Shown here: positions 1 through 8,326 of the stretch, piece by piece
Position numbering within the stretch: position 1 is the stretch's first letter
Layout: each line of letters begins with the position of its first letter
Program-made: the position numbers and the translations under genes
Notes under the pieces: generated by a model
The model's database searches: none
Told to the model about the DNA's origin: nothing
The model's input: only the letters and a program-made list of their open reading frames with translations
Source of the DNA: an uncultured Negativibacillus sp.
GTDB lineage: Bacteria > Bacillota > Clostridia > Oscillospirales > Ruminococcaceae
Reading direction: 5' to 3'
Assembly (NCBI RefSeq): GCF_944388365.1
Contig: NZ_CALXIN010000015.1
Coordinates: 1-37,258 of the forward strand
DNA: 37,258 nucleotides

Positions 1-1164
1 TCGATCCGCGAAATTATCGACTCTCCCGAATTTGAGCAGGCCAAAAGTCCTCTTTCGGTCGCTCTCGGACGGGACATCGCCGGAAAAATCACCGTCGCCG
101 ATCTGGCGAAAATGCCCCATACCCTGATTGCCGGCTCCACCGGCTCCGGTAAATCGGTGTGCATCAATTCCCTGATTGTCAGCATCCTCTATCACTCCAC
201 TCCACAGGAAGTTCGCCTGGTGCTGATCGACCCTAAGATGGTCGAGCTGGGCATTTACAACGGCATCCCTCATCTGCTTATTCCCGTTGTCACCGACCCT
301 AAAAAGGCCGCCGGTGCGCTCTCCTGGGCGGTCAATGAGATGCTCAACCGCTACCAGCTGTTCAAAGATTACAGCGTCCGCGACATGGCAGGTTTTAACC
401 GCGCTGCCGAGAAAAACGGACTCAAACCCATGCCGCAGATTGTCATCATCATCGACGAGCTGGCCGATCTGATGATGGCTGCTCCTGGCGAGGTTGAGGA
501 CTCCATCTGCCGTCTGGCACAGATGGCGCGTGCTGCCGGAATGCATCTGGTCATCGCGACCCAGCGTCCGTCGGTCGATGTCATCACCGGCGTCATCAAA
601 GCCAACATTCCTTCGCGTATCGCCTTTGCGGTTTCCTCCCAGATTGACTCCCGTACCATTTTGGACAGCAGCGGCGCCGAAAAGCTGCTTGGACGCGGCG
701 ACATGCTCTTCTCACCTATCGGCTCCTCTAAACCAACCCGTGTACAGGGCTGCTTTGTTACCGATGGAGAGGTCGAGCGGATCGTGGAATTTATCAAGCA
801 ATCCACCCAGCCGCTTACCTATGACGAGCGCATCCTCCAAGAGATTGACCGTCACGCCGTTTCAGACAACAAGAAAAAAGGGTCCAAGGATGACGGAGGC
901 GGATTCGAGGATGAGGACGAGATGCTCCCCAGCGCCATCGAAATTGTGGTGGAAACTGGACAGGCTTCCACCTCCATGCTGCAGCGACGGCTCAAGCTGG
1001 GCTATGCACGCGCTGCCCGTCTGATGGACGCCATGGAAGAAAAAGGAATCATCGGTCCGTTCGAAGGAAGTAAACCCAGACAGGTTCTGATTTCCAAAGA
1101 ACGCTGGATCGAAATGAAGATGATCTCCGCAGCCAAAGCAGAAGATAACCGAAGAAACTACTAA
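1..1164 (+). CDS. ftsK: DNA translocase FtsK/SpoIIIE, C-terminal part (5' end outside window)
   Basis: The reading frame is open from base 1, so only the motor and the C-terminal end are present. The ATPase core has a Walker A motif GSTGSGKS (about window residue 45) and a Walker B region [10 protein letters not shown], followed by an [12 protein letters not shown] segment typical of the FtsK/SpoIIIE RecA-like hexameric motor. The last about 60 residues ([14 protein letters not shown] onward) form the gamma winged-helix domain that reads orienting sequences on the chromosome. The family pumps DNA through the division or sporulation septum. In a sporulating organism it could be either FtsK or SpoIIIE; the missing N-terminal membrane part would be needed to decide. 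It converges with the phage-like block and is separated from it by a strong terminator. Confidence 0.95.
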   Translation, partial: SIREIIDSPEFEQAKSPLSVALGRDIAGKITVADLAKMPHTLIAGSTGSGKSVCINSLIVSILYHSTPQEVRLVLIDPKMVELGIYNGIPHLLIPVVTDPKKAAGALSWAVNEMLNRYQLFKDYSVRDMAGFNRAAEKNGLKPMPQIVIIIDELADLMMAAPGEVEDSICRLAQMARAAGMHLVIATQRPSVDVITGVIKANIPSRIAFAVSSQIDSRTILDSSGAEKLLGRGDMLFSPIGSSKPTRVQGCFVTDGEVERIVEFIKQSTQPLTYDERILQEIDRHAVSDNKKKGSKDDGGGFEDEDEMLPSAIEIVVETGQASTSMLQRRLKLGYARAARLMDAMEEKGIIGPFEGSKPRQVLISKERWIEMKMISAAKAEDNRRNY

Positions 1165-1167
1165 AAC

Positions 1168-1211
1168 AAAAAGAGGTTCCAAACAGAAATGTCTGTTTGG
1201 AACCTCTTTTT
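1168..1211. terminator. Bidirectional rho-independent terminator
   Basis: A perfect 20-bp inverted repeat has arms 1168-1187 and 1192-1211, an A-tract on the left and a T-tract on the right. It lies 3 bp after the ftsK stop and 17 bp from the stop of the converging phage block, so it probably ends both transcripts. Confidence 0.93.
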
Positions 1212-1228
1212 GTTGTTCTCTATAAGAG

Positions 1229-1702
1229 TTACTTTACCTTTGGAATTGCCAGATAAATATAGGTTTTTCCGCTCACATTCAGCATCGTTTTTTTTCCATC
1301 CGGAGGAGTCGTCGATATGTAGCTGACCATAAAGCCTTCCTCTGTAAAAAGTACTCCGTCGGTGCATCCCAGCGGTGTCAGTATCGCCGAATAAATGTTG
1401 CTGGTATTTCCGCTTGCATGAATCAGCTCTTCACCCTTTGTAAAGATCATCAGGAACTCCGCTTCAAAATCCAGTGGAATTATCTGTGTCGACTGACCGT
1501 CGCCGGTATAGGTACCCATCACAAAGTTGCTTTTTCCCAACAGTTTGCGTTCCTCTTCCGTGATGTGCAGATTTGACTCAACATGCTCCTGAAACTTGCT
1601 GTCCAACTGTTCATTGTCAAAATTAAAATCATCCATCTTCGGCTTGTCGCTTCCTACAAACTTATTCAAGCCCAGATAGGTTGTCTTATATGTGCTCGAC
1701 AT
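1229..1702 (-). CDS. Tail-fibre-like protein, last gene of the phage block
   Basis: The protein has 157 residues. Its N-terminal stretch (LNKFVGSDKPKMDDFNFDNE, about residues 12-31) is the hallmark opening of many Firmicutes phage tail-fibre or receptor-binding proteins. The remainder (from VMGTYTGDGQST, about residue 61) resembles the beta-rich YTGxG module found at the tips of such fibres. It is much shorter than ordinary fibres because the long shaft is absent. The start has GGAGG 8 bp upstream and lies 3 bp after the stop of the DUF2313-like gene. A role in binding a cell surface is inferred from the N-terminal motif and from its terminal position after the gpI-like gene. Confidence 0.72.
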   Translation of the reverse strand: MSSTYKTTYLGLNKFVGSDKPKMDDFNFDNEQLDSKFQEHVESNLHITEEERKLLGKSNFVMGTYTGDGQSTQIIPLDFEAEFLMIFTKGEELIHASGNTSNIYSAILTPLGCTDGVLFTEEGFMVSYISTTPPDGKKTMLNVSGKTYIYLAIPKVK

Positions 1703-1705
1703 CGT

Positions 1706-2305
1706 TTATCCCTCCTTCTGCCATTCTTCCATTCCCATCATTTCCAGCTGAGAAAAGGTTTTATCCATCGCATCCAGCTGTGCAAAACTGTAATCCAGCG
1801 AGTCAAACTCTTCAAAGCTGATTCCACCGGTCACAAACTCTGCCATCAGATGTGCTGGTATCAGTGCATTGAAGGCTTCTTTTGCCTGATCCAGCGTCAT
1901 CGAGCTGTTGGCAATTTCGGTTGCCGTCACAACAATGGTTCCACTTCCTGGAGCATCCTCCACCGATGCCTTGATTCCCACGGCTGCCAGCGAGCGTTCC
2001 AGTCCGTCTCTGTTAAAGTCACTGGGCCCGATGCTCATCTTGCTTTGTACGATTGCCCTTCTCTTGTCCAGTTCCATTTCCTTGTGTACCGGAATTGCCA
2101 GCATCCGTTCAAATTTTGTCAGCTGTTCCTCGCTGCATCGCGCCGCCAGAACCTCTTTTTTCAGTGCCTGAATCTGCTCCATCATCGGTTCCAGCACCTT
2201 CAGATAGCTTTCCAGCTCACAGGCAACCAGAGAACGACCTTCTTTTGGAAAACGATAGAGGTGCAGAGAACCCATCTGTGCATACATCTGTTTTCTGCAA
2301 TCCAT
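1706..2305 (-). CDS. Baseplate/tail protein, gpI- or DUF2313 (YmfQ)-like
   Basis: The protein has 199 residues when the start at 2305 is used; GGGAGG lies 7 bp upstream and the previous gene stops at 2320. It has the mixed helical layout and the ALIPAHL motif (about residues 148-154) typical of the phage tail protein that follows gpJ in P2- and Mu-like baseplates. The C-terminus has degenerate short repeats (SFEEFDSL, SFAQLDAM, TFSQLEMM), also common in this family just before the fibre gene. It probably links the baseplate wedge to the fibre. The call rests on motif and position, not on a database match. Confidence 0.75.
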   Translation of the reverse strand: MDCRKQMYAQMGSLHLYRFPKEGRSLVACELESYLKVLEPMMEQIQALKKEVLAARCSEEQLTKFERMLAIPVHKEMELDKRRAIVQSKMSIGPSDFNRDGLERSLAAVGIKASVEDAPGSGTIVVTATEIANSSMTLDQAKEAFNALIPAHLMAEFVTGGISFEEFDSLDYSFAQLDAMDKTFSQLEMMGMEEWQKEG

Positions 2306-2319
2306 TTCTTTTCCTCCCT

Positions 2320-3399
2320 TTACTGATGATCCATCTGGCTGATGGTGCACTGAGAAAGGGTGAAGATCTCCTTTTCCAGAGGATAGGTATCCTCAGAAGG
2401 AGAAACCACCTTGCAGTTTGCCACACCTTCACAGGACAACAGCTCCCGCACAATCAGCGCTTGATAAACCGGCTGACCGATCTTCTGCTGTTCCATTAAC
2501 TTCTCCACTGCCTGCTGACAGTTCTGACTGACGTCCTCATAGCTGTATCCGTCCTCCACTGCAATCTGTGCGGAAATCTCAATCTGCCGCTGAGTTGCTT
2601 TTTCCACCGACAGATCCACATTGATCTCCTTCACCTCACCGATTTCCTGCTTCATCTGGGCAATCAAATCGTCATCCACACCGGCGCCGGATACCACAAT
2701 TCCCACCGTGCCCACACCATTGACCCTCGGTAGGACCTTTGCGCTGGATACACCCGAATAGCTCATCGCTTTGTTGTAATAAAACGCTGTGTTGGTTCCG
2801 TTGGTGACCGCCTGATAACTGTCCAGCAGACGCTGACGCAGCACTTCGTCGCTTTCCGCATCCTCTCCGGACGAAATCGGCGATGGATTGGTCACCGAAA
2901 CAATGCCCTGCACCGGCGTAATCATCACATTGAGCACCTGTGCCGCAATGTTGCCGCCTGCTCCCGCACTCTGGCACTCCACCGGTGCAGTAACCTGCGT
3001 CTCTCCCTGATGCAGAATCACCGCCTTGGTGGTTACATATCGCGGCAGCACCTCTGTGCTTCCTTCCACCGAAGCACAGGTCAATGCGATTTCCGCAGGA
3101 ATCTCCATATCCTCACTGGCGGCAGTCGTTCTGGAAAAGACAACCTCTCCCTTTGCCTTGACCGCCTGTTTGCGCACAATTCCTCGCTGGGCTGCGTGCA
3201 GCTCCAGATTTTCTCCCGTTGCTGTCTGTGGAAACGCCTGTATCTGCGCCTGTTTTAGCTCCTGATGTAATCCTGCCAGCTGCTGAGCCAATACCCGAAA
3301 CCGGATGCCAACATCCGACGCATCCTGCACAGGGATACCGGTCAGCTGAGTATAATACTCCTGCATCTGCTCCAGAAAATAATTAAAATCCTGCTCCAC
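2320..3399 (-). CDS. Baseplate J-like protein (gpJ/XkdT family)
   Basis: The protein has 359 residues. It starts at a GTG with AGGAGG just upstream and an N-terminus typical of gpJ (about residues 1-60: FLEQMQEYYTQLTGIPV, then a DVGIRFRVLAQQLAGL helix). The central part has the conserved AQRGIVRKQAVKAKGEVVFSR-type segment (written as two overlapping motifs: QRGIVRKQAV and KGEVVFSR). The C-terminal half (GEDAESDEVLRQRLL, then KVLPRVNGVGTVGIVV) matches the wedge domain of Baseplate_J proteins. It forms the outer wedge of a contractile-tail baseplate. Its length is normal for the family. Confidence 0.9.
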   Translation of the reverse strand: MEQDFNYFLEQMQEYYTQLTGIPVQDASDVGIRFRVLAQQLAGLHQELKQAQIQAFPQTATGENLELHAAQRGIVRKQAVKAKGEVVFSRTTAASEDMEIPAEIALTCASVEGSTEVLPRYVTTKAVILHQGETQVTAPVECQSAGAGGNIAAQVLNVMITPVQGIVSVTNPSPISSGEDAESDEVLRQRLLDSYQAVTNGTNTAFYYNKAMSYSGVSSAKVLPRVNGVGTVGIVVSGAGVDDDLIAQMKQEIGEVKEINVDLSVEKATQRQIEISAQIAVEDGYSYEDVSQNCQQAVEKLMEQQKIGQPVYQALIVRELLSCEGVANCKVVSPSEDTYPLEKEIFTLSQCTISQMDHQ

Positions 3400-3414
3400 A
3401 CACTTCCTCCTCTC

Positions 3415-3780
3415 CTAATAATTGAATCGCCAGCTGAACTCAAAGAGTTCCGGCGGCTGTACACCGGTGTACTCCAAGGAAAAAACAAAAGACAGTACCC
3501 CGTACTCCTCCTGTTTGCAGCTGGCAGATACTACGCGGATATCTGGCATATCCATCAAAGCCTCCCTGGCATATTCCAGCGCCAGTTCCTGCTGTTGTTC
3601 CTCAGCCATATTTCCCAGCGTGTGTAGGCGACTTCCCAGCTCTTCATCCAGTGTAAAACTGCCCTTTGGCACCGATAAACGAATCATTGCCTGCTGAATT
3701 GCTTCTGCTCCGCCTTCAATCTTCTGCGGAAATCCCCTTGCATTGCGCAGGTGATCTCCGCGGTATAACAGCATATCCAA
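3415..3780 (-). CDS. Baseplate wedge protein, gp25/XkdS-like
   Basis: The protein has about 121 residues. I place the start at the TTG at 3780: AGGAGG lies 7 bp upstream, inside the last codons of the preceding gene, whose stop precedes it by 2 bp. An in-frame ATG at 3774 is the alternative. The sequence has the small alpha-beta layout of gp25-type wedge proteins: a FTLDEELGSRLHTLG segment about residues 37-51, then a helix, then two strands ending with VFSLEY. In P2-like and PBSX-like baseplates this gene sits between the spike and gpJ, as here. Confidence 0.7.
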   Translation of the reverse strand: MDMLLYRGDHLRNARGFPQKIEGGAEAIQQAMIRLSVPKGSFTLDEELGSRLHTLGNMAEEQQQELALEYAREALMDMPDIRVVSASCKQEEYGVLSFVFSLEYTGVQPPELFEFSWRFNY

Positions 3781-3782
3781 TT

Positions 3783-4145
3783 CTACTCCTCCTGCTTCCA
3801 TTCTTTGCCGTTGAGCAAAATTTTGCCGTCGTTGCATAAGCGAATACTCGCTCCGCCCGCAGAACATAGGAGGATTTCTCCTGGCTGTAAATCCTCCTGA
3901 ATGTTTTCGTTCTGAATTGCACCCAGACACACCTCTCCAACGGGCGACGATAAAATCAGCACCTCTGTTCCCTGCGGAGGCTTTGCATAAACTCCAAACG
4001 GAGAACAGTCCGGCAGCGAACGGTATTCGCATGCACCCACCACAAATTTTTCTCCGCTTTTTGCACACACAGTTTTTGCCGGTGCATCACCGCTGTACTC
4101 AAAGGAGTTTCCTCCCTGTGCCCAAGAACGTTTTGCCAGCCACAT
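3783..4145 (-). CDS. Small baseplate spike protein, gpV/DUF2577-like
   Basis: The protein has 120 residues from the ATG at 4145 (GGAGATGGAAAG upstream, preceding gene stops at 4157). The N-terminal half looks like an OB-fold (residues about 20-80), and the end (GASIRLCNDGKILLNGKEW) has the beta-stranded character of gpV-type central spikes. It lies between the hub and the gp25-like gene, the expected place for the cell-puncturing spike. I see no lysozyme domain or His-rich tip. The assignment is by position and by the KILLNGK ending. Confidence 0.6.
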   Translation of the reverse strand: MWLAKRSWAQGGNSFEYSGDAPAKTVCAKSGEKFVVGACEYRSLPDCSPFGVYAKPPQGTEVLILSSPVGEVCLGAIQNENIQEDLQPGEILLCSAGGASIRLCNDGKILLNGKEWKQEE

Positions 4146-4156
4146 CTTTCCATCTC

Positions 4157-5074
4157 CTATTCCACAATCAATCTGGTGTACTCTCCACGCTGAGAAAATC
4201 CGATCTCCTTGGAAAGAATATTTCCGCGGAAAGATAATTCCGGTAAACTTACCGTCACTTCTTCTCCCAGTTTCCAGTCCAAAATCTCTGCAATTTCGAT
4301 TTCCCATCGTGCTCTTCCCTGCATCGACTCCTCCATCTTCAGTCGTGCATCCACCGTCGGCTGTGCCCATTGAGAGGATGGAATCAGGCATCTGCTCCTC
4401 TGAATCTCCAGACCCTGCGCCTGTTCGTTGATGACTTTGGTGCTGTATCTCCCCAGCTCATCACGAATCAGCACCTGAGAGATCACTTCGCTGCGCCGGA
4501 AGGTTTTTGCAATGCTGCTGACCGGAAATTTATTTCCTATGATGTGACTTCCCTTTCCGCCCAGCAGAAAAGACACCTTCATTCCATCCACATAGGGACG
4601 CAGTTTTACTGCCCGCTGGCAAAACTGAGAGAATGCCTCCCACTCGCTCACACCCTTTGCCACACGGTAGTTGTTCAGGCTCCCTGTGAAGGCCAGTTCG
4701 TTCTGAAAGCCATATGGTGCCAGATGCCTGGTAAACATCTCCTGCACCGATACGCGGGTGTATTCCTGTGGAATCGCCTCATTGTCCAGAAGCACCGCTG
4801 CATCGGAGCGTCCCCAAATTGTCAGCCTGCACCCGCTTTGGTCCAGGCTGACGATCTGACGGTCACAGATTCCATGAAACAGTCGCTTGTCCGACTGTAT
4901 GCTGATCTGCTTGATCTCCTTTTCGCTCCACTCCTGCGGCGATGACAGCAGAAAAACCGCCTTCATGCTGTCCGCCGGTGTATCCACCGACGAAATACAG
5001 GAAAACTCCACCGGATTGCTCAGCCGCTTTTCCTCTCCGTTTAACGGTTTGAGCAAAAAGGATAACTCCATCAT
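4157..5074 (-). CDS. Tail hub protein, gpD/gp27/XkdQ-like
   Basis: The protein has 305 residues. The overall pattern matches late-control gpD or XkdQ hub proteins: an early beta domain with SSVDTPADSMKAVF (about 28-41), a VSVQEMFTRHLAPYGF segment (about 107-122), a SEWEAFSQFCQRA helix (about 142-154), and a final beta domain (LGEEVTVSLPEL). The start overlaps the stop of the preceding gene by 4 bp, which implies translational coupling. Hub trimers connect the tail tube to the spike encoded next. Confidence 0.78.
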   Translation of the reverse strand: MMELSFLLKPLNGEEKRLSNPVEFSCISSVDTPADSMKAVFLLSSPQEWSEKEIKQISIQSDKRLFHGICDRQIVSLDQSGCRLTIWGRSDAAVLLDNEAIPQEYTRVSVQEMFTRHLAPYGFQNELAFTGSLNNYRVAKGVSEWEAFSQFCQRAVKLRPYVDGMKVSFLLGGKGSHIIGNKFPVSSIAKTFRRSEVISQVLIRDELGRYSTKVINEQAQGLEIQRSRCLIPSSQWAQPTVDARLKMEESMQGRARWEIEIAEILDWKLGEEVTVSLPELSFRGNILSKEIGFSQRGEYTRLIVE

Positions 5075-5424
5075 CGGACACCTCTTTCTTCGGTAAATCG
5101 GAAAGAATAGCTGATCGTCTTGTCTCCGCCTTGCCCAACCATTTCCAAACTGTCAAATACGGCCTGCATCGGTTCCAGACCTGCACCGCTCAAAATACCG
5201 CTTCCGCCCTGCTGCATCAGCTTGCGCAGAGCAATAAACTGCTCCAGTGCGTCCTCTCCAAACAGCTCGCCTTCTCCTTCGACGATGGTCAGCCCGCTTC
5301 CCAGCTCCTGTAAGCTCTCGCCGATGCCATAGCAGGATACTGCCGACGTTTTCCTGCTGTGCCGCACCACCAGCCTGCGAGGATTGTTCCGAAAGGTATA
5401 CTCCTTAAAGCGTAGATTGGTCAT
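5071..5424 (-). CDS. Small tail protein between tape-measure slot and hub (XkdP/gpU position)
   Basis: The protein has 117 residues from the ATG at 5424, with GGAGG 9 bp upstream inside the end of the preceding gene (20-bp overlap). The N-terminal LRFKEYTFRNNPRRLVV is like the opening of tail proteins that precede the hub in contractile tails. No LysM domain follows, so this would be a minimal version of XkdP. Its probable role is a tube-to-baseplate adaptor; this is inferred from position. Confidence 0.5.
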   Translation of the reverse strand: MTNLRFKEYTFRNNPRRLVVRHSRKTSAVSCYGIGESLQELGSGLTIVEGEGELFGEDALEQFIALRKLMQQGGSGILSGAGLEPMQAVFDSLEMVGQGGDKTISYSFRFTEERGVR

Positions 5425-5779
5425 ATAACCACTCCTCCATTCCTCTGCCGTACCGCTGGGAAAGCCGCTCCATCTCATCCGAAACCTGCTGTATGCTCAA
5501 ACCCTGCGGCACTGCACGCTCCACCTCAATTACCTGCTGCTCCTCAAAACTGGTTCGTGCAGGAATCGGATCGGCTTTCTCCCACGAGACCGAACCTGTT
5601 TTCTCGGGTTCTTCTGGCTTTTCCCATGCGGTTGTTTGTGCCGACTTGCTTTGCTCAGGAATCGGCTGGACCTCGCCTTTGGATTCCGCTTCAGACGGCA
5701 GCTTCACCGGCTGCACCAGCGTGGAGAAAAAACTGCTTTTTTCAAACACTTCCATGTTTTCCTTTATTTTTTCGTCCAT
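5405..5779 (-). CDS. Very short protein in the tape-measure position
   Basis: The protein has 124 residues and is not recognised as a known family. It has a short charged N-terminus, a Pro/Glu/Lys-rich low-complexity middle (about residues 28-75), and a C-terminal helix about 88-115 (SIQQVSDEMERLSQRYG). It overlaps the upstream chaperone-like gene by 16 bp and has its own AGGAGG 7 bp before the ATG. In contractile-tail clusters this slot, between chaperone and hub, is occupied by the tape-measure protein, usually many hundreds of residues long. No other candidate tape measure exists in the block. It may be a degenerate or miniature tape measure. Confidence 0.55.
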   Translation of the reverse strand: MDEKIKENMEVFEKSSFFSTLVQPVKLPSEAESKGEVQPIPEQSKSAQTTAWEKPEEPEKTGSVSWEKADPIPARTSFEEQQVIEVERAVPQGLSIQQVSDEMERLSQRYGRGMEEWLYDQSTL

Positions 5780-6054
5780 TCTTCGCCCTCCTCTTCAAAG
5801 AGCCGCTGGTACGCTCCAGCCAGAGCCGCAATCTGCCGCAGACTCAAACTTTGCAGCACTTCCTCTACATCAGCGTATTTTCTGCTGCCGCCTTCCTGCA
5901 TCGAAAAGCAGACCAGCGCCGCATTGTGTGCAACCGCCCATAAACCCTGGCTTTCTTCTCCGATCACTGCACAGAGATAGGCATATCCTCTCTGTGCTTC
6001 CTGCGCTAATCTCAGCTCGTCCCTTGCTGACAGCTGTCTCAGCTTTTCTTCCAC
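5764..6054 (-). CDS. Tail assembly chaperone-like small helical protein
   Basis: The protein has 96 residues, starts with GTG at 6054 (GGAGGG upstream) and is almost entirely helical, with a DVEEVLQSLSLRQIAALAGA segment about residues 62-81. The position right after the tube gene and before the tape-measure slot is that of gpG-type chaperones. The reading frame ends in a run of six A bases (5767-5772) inside the overlap with the next gene, which lies in the -1 frame. That is the arrangement used for programmed frameshifting in many tails, although the heptamer here is not ideal. Confidence 0.55.
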   Translation of the reverse strand: MEEKLRQLSARDELRLAQEAQRGYAYLCAVIGEESQGLWAVAHNAALVCFSMQEGGSRKYADVEEVLQSLSLRQIAALAGAYQRLFEEEGEEWTKK

Positions 6055-6064
6055 CGGCTCCCTC

Positions 6065-6439
6065 CTAAACCTTCATCCTTCTGCTTGCCACCAGGCTGAC
6101 CTTCTCCAGAATGACATCTCCTACGGATGCGGTCTGGGTAATGTCCGCCCATTCACAGCCCGAATAGATAATCTTGCAGTCAGGACGGACCACCACCAGA
6201 TTGAATCCGCTCAGATCATAAAAATCCACACCTTCTGTCTGGTATAAGCACACTCTGGACAGTTCAATCCAGTGTTTTACTCTGCCTCCCACCGTTCCAA
6301 CCGGCTCGCTGCTGCCAAACGCTTCGATGTACTTGCTCTCTCTGGAGGACTGCACCCGATAGCTCTGGGCTGCCGCGACCCGCTTGCCGTTGATTTCAAT
6401 ATAAATGTCCGCGCTGGTCGGAATCGAAACCAATGCCAT
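6065..6439 (-). CDS. Tail tube protein (XkdM-like)
   Basis: The protein has 124 residues. It begins ALVSIPTSADIYIEINGK and continues with AAQSYRVQSSRESKYIEAFG and a strand-rich body ending LEKVSLVASRRMKV. This matches the small beta-barrel tube proteins of PBSX- and Mu-like contractile tails, where the hydrophilic loop after the first strands contains the SSRESKY-type segment. It follows directly after the sheath gene, the canonical order. Rings of this protein would form the inner DNA conduit. Confidence 0.8.
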   Translation of the reverse strand: MALVSIPTSADIYIEINGKRVAAAQSYRVQSSRESKYIEAFGSSEPVGTVGGRVKHWIELSRVCLYQTEGVDFYDLSGFNLVVVRPDCKIIYSGCEWADITQTASVGDVILEKVSLVASRRMKV

Positions 6440-6451
6440 TGTTTTCCCTCC

Positions 6452-7522
6452 TTACACCGAAATGTGCGCTGTCAGATAGATCTGGCTGAACACTGCCATC
6501 AGTCCAAATTCCAGCTCTACCACACACACCGAAGGGTCGTCCTCCTCACGGTAGACCACCGGTGGCTGAAAATCTCTAATCAGACCTTCCTGCTTTTTCT
6601 CATCCAGAATGACCGCTACCTGTGAAGCGATGCTGTCCTCGGAATACGCTGTCTGACTGCCTTTCACCATCGCCGTCAGACGCTGACGCACCGACTGAAT
6701 AATGTCGTCGATCATCAGTACCACGTTCACCGGTGCAAAGGTTCTGTCCTCCTCACCACCGGTGGTGGTTCGGGTTGTCACACAGCGGATGCACTCCACT
6801 GCCTGACTTTCGTTCTCCTCCAGCACAGTAACTCCCGCACCCAGCAGTGTTTCCACTTCGTCCTCTTCCAACGTCTCCACACTGTCCAGCACACCTAACT
6901 CCTGGCTGTGCATGCTTTGCATCGGCTGACATACCGCCAGCATTCCTGCTACTGCCGCTGCACTCAGCAGCACCGAAGCTGTTTCACCGGCAAGGCTGCT
7001 CGTCGCCTGCTGTGCGCACAGTACAAATCGCTCGCTGTTGAGCGCCTGCGCCACCTGCTCCGCATTTGCCTTTTCCACTGCACCGACTGCCAGACGTTCA
7101 CGCTCGTTCTGAGATGCCTGCTGTACCTGGTCACGCAGCACTTCCAGTACGCTCTGCTCGCTGCTGGCACACAGCATCACGCCGGTCTGCTTTACTTCAC
7201 ACAGCTTCTGAATCGCTGCACTGTACAGTTCTGACGCAGGCTCGGTGCCATCAATGGTCACCGGAACCACGTACAATCCCTCTACTCCGCTTTGCAGCAG
7301 TATTCTGCACACTGTGCAGAACATTTCGCCGCTGCCCTGTGCTTCGAAATATTCCTCCAGCTGTTCGATGGAACGCAGCTGGACCACACCGCCGGCGGGC
7401 AGGTTTTTGCCTTCCTTTACCTTGGCTCCGCCACAGAAAAAGGCATATCTGCCAGTGTAGCTTTTCTGCCGGCTGACCACATCGTACTGGGAATAGACTC
7501 CCGGACGATAAATTTTCTTCAT
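6452..7522 (-). CDS. Contractile tail sheath protein
   Basis: The protein has 356 residues from the ATG at 7522, which overlaps the preceding stop by 1 bp (TGATG), with GGAGA upstream. The N-terminus has the sheath signature YRPGVYSQYD. The C-terminal domain contains FAPVNVVLMIDDIIQSVRQR (about 266-285) and ends with a VELEFGLMAVFSQIYLTAHI strand, as in XkdK-type sheaths. It is shorter than the roughly 450 residues common for this family, consistent with a minimal sheath lacking surface-exposed domains. Its presence shows the tail is of the contractile (myovirus) type. Confidence 0.88.
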   Translation of the reverse strand: MKKIYRPGVYSQYDVVSRQKSYTGRYAFFCGGAKVKEGKNLPAGGVVQLRSIEQLEEYFEAQGSGEMFCTVCRILLQSGVEGLYVVPVTIDGTEPASELYSAAIQKLCEVKQTGVMLCASSEQSVLEVLRDQVQQASQNERERLAVGAVEKANAEQVAQALNSERFVLCAQQATSSLAGETASVLLSAAAVAGMLAVCQPMQSMHSQELGVLDSVETLEEDEVETLLGAGVTVLEENESQAVECIRCVTTRTTTGGEEDRTFAPVNVVLMIDDIIQSVRQRLTAMVKGSQTAYSEDSIASQVAVILDEKKQEGLIRDFQPPVVYREEDDPSVCVVELEFGLMAVFSQIYLTAHISV

Positions 7523-8001
7523 CAAACTTCTCCTTTCCTGACGATATGGAAGCTCTGCGGATAAAATAATCCGCTGTCTCCTTCTCCTGTGCCGCTGAGA
7601 ATAAACTCACAGCACAGTTTGACCGGCAGTACAATACCGCTCCATTCCTTGTTCCATACCGCCTGACCACATTCAATCTGCTTGAATGACAGCTGCTCGG
7701 AAAATAACAGCCGCTGTGCACATCCTTCCCATAATTCCCAGCAGGCTGTGGCATTGGTGCAGCAAAAAGAGATCTTCACCCACACTTCCGCCTTCTTGCC
7801 CAACGATACATTTTCTCCCATGCAATAATCGTTGAGTCCTACCGGTGCCATCGACACCTTCTCAATCCCGATCGCCGCCAACTTTTTTCGCTGAGGATTC
7901 GGCCTTGCTTTCTCTGGAAAGGCCCGAATCACCTCCAATGAAGTATCGCTTGCTCTGAGCTCCTGCTCCACCACGCTCAGAATCTCTGAAAACTCACCCA
8001 T
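7522..8001 (-). CDS. Tail completion/terminator-like protein
   Basis: The protein has 159 residues from the ATG at 8001 (AGGAGG 6 bp upstream), overlapping the preceding gene by 8 bp. The sequence is alpha-beta (EFSEILSVVEQEL helix about 3-15, then strands VSMAPVGLNDY and KAEVWVKISFCC). The position immediately before the sheath is where tail terminator or neck proteins lie in contractile-tail phages. I do not recognise a specific family; the role is inferred from gene order. Confidence 0.5.
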   Translation of the reverse strand: MGEFSEILSVVEQELRASDTSLEVIRAFPEKARPNPQRKKLAAIGIEKVSMAPVGLNDYCMGENVSLGKKAEVWVKISFCCTNATACWELWEGCAQRLLFSEQLSFKQIECGQAVWNKEWSGIVLPVKLCCEFILSGTGEGDSGLFYPQSFHIVRKGEV

Positions 8002-8326
8002 TGATTTCCTCCTGTGCCTTTGCAGCAATTCCCCAAAGGTATGCCGGCTCATTCTTAAAATAGACAAGCTCTGTCCGTTCCAACACAAAGGACTCCTCTC
8101 CGGCGTAGAATACCCCTTCCGAAATCTCCTTCGCATCCTGATAAGGTGCCAGCAGCAGCCATTTCCCCTGATGAAAAATTCCTGATTCTACTGGCAGCAG
8201 CTTGTCGCTCTGCTCTCTCAGCGGGTTGAGGTACGCCAAAAAGCGTACCTCCCCTTGCTGGGATGGAAAACGAACCTCCCTGCCGCACTGACGGATCAGT
8301 CTGCGAATCACATCCTGGCAGGACAT
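7994..8326 (-). CDS. Head-closure/connector-like protein
   Basis: The protein has 110 residues. A short N-terminal helix (SCQDVIRRLIRQCG) is followed by a small beta-barrel with a KLLPVESGIFHQGKWLLLAP core and a LERTELVYF strand, similar in style to SPP1 gp16-type head closure proteins. It overlaps its neighbour upstream by 19 bp and downstream by 8 bp. It probably forms part of the neck between portal and tail. The assignment is by position and fold impression. Confidence 0.5.
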   Translation of the reverse strand: MSCQDVIRRLIRQCGREVRFPSQQGEVRFLAYLNPLREQSDKLLPVESGIFHQGKWLLLAPYQDAKEISEGVFYAGEESFVLERTELVYFKNEPAYLWGIAAKAQEEING

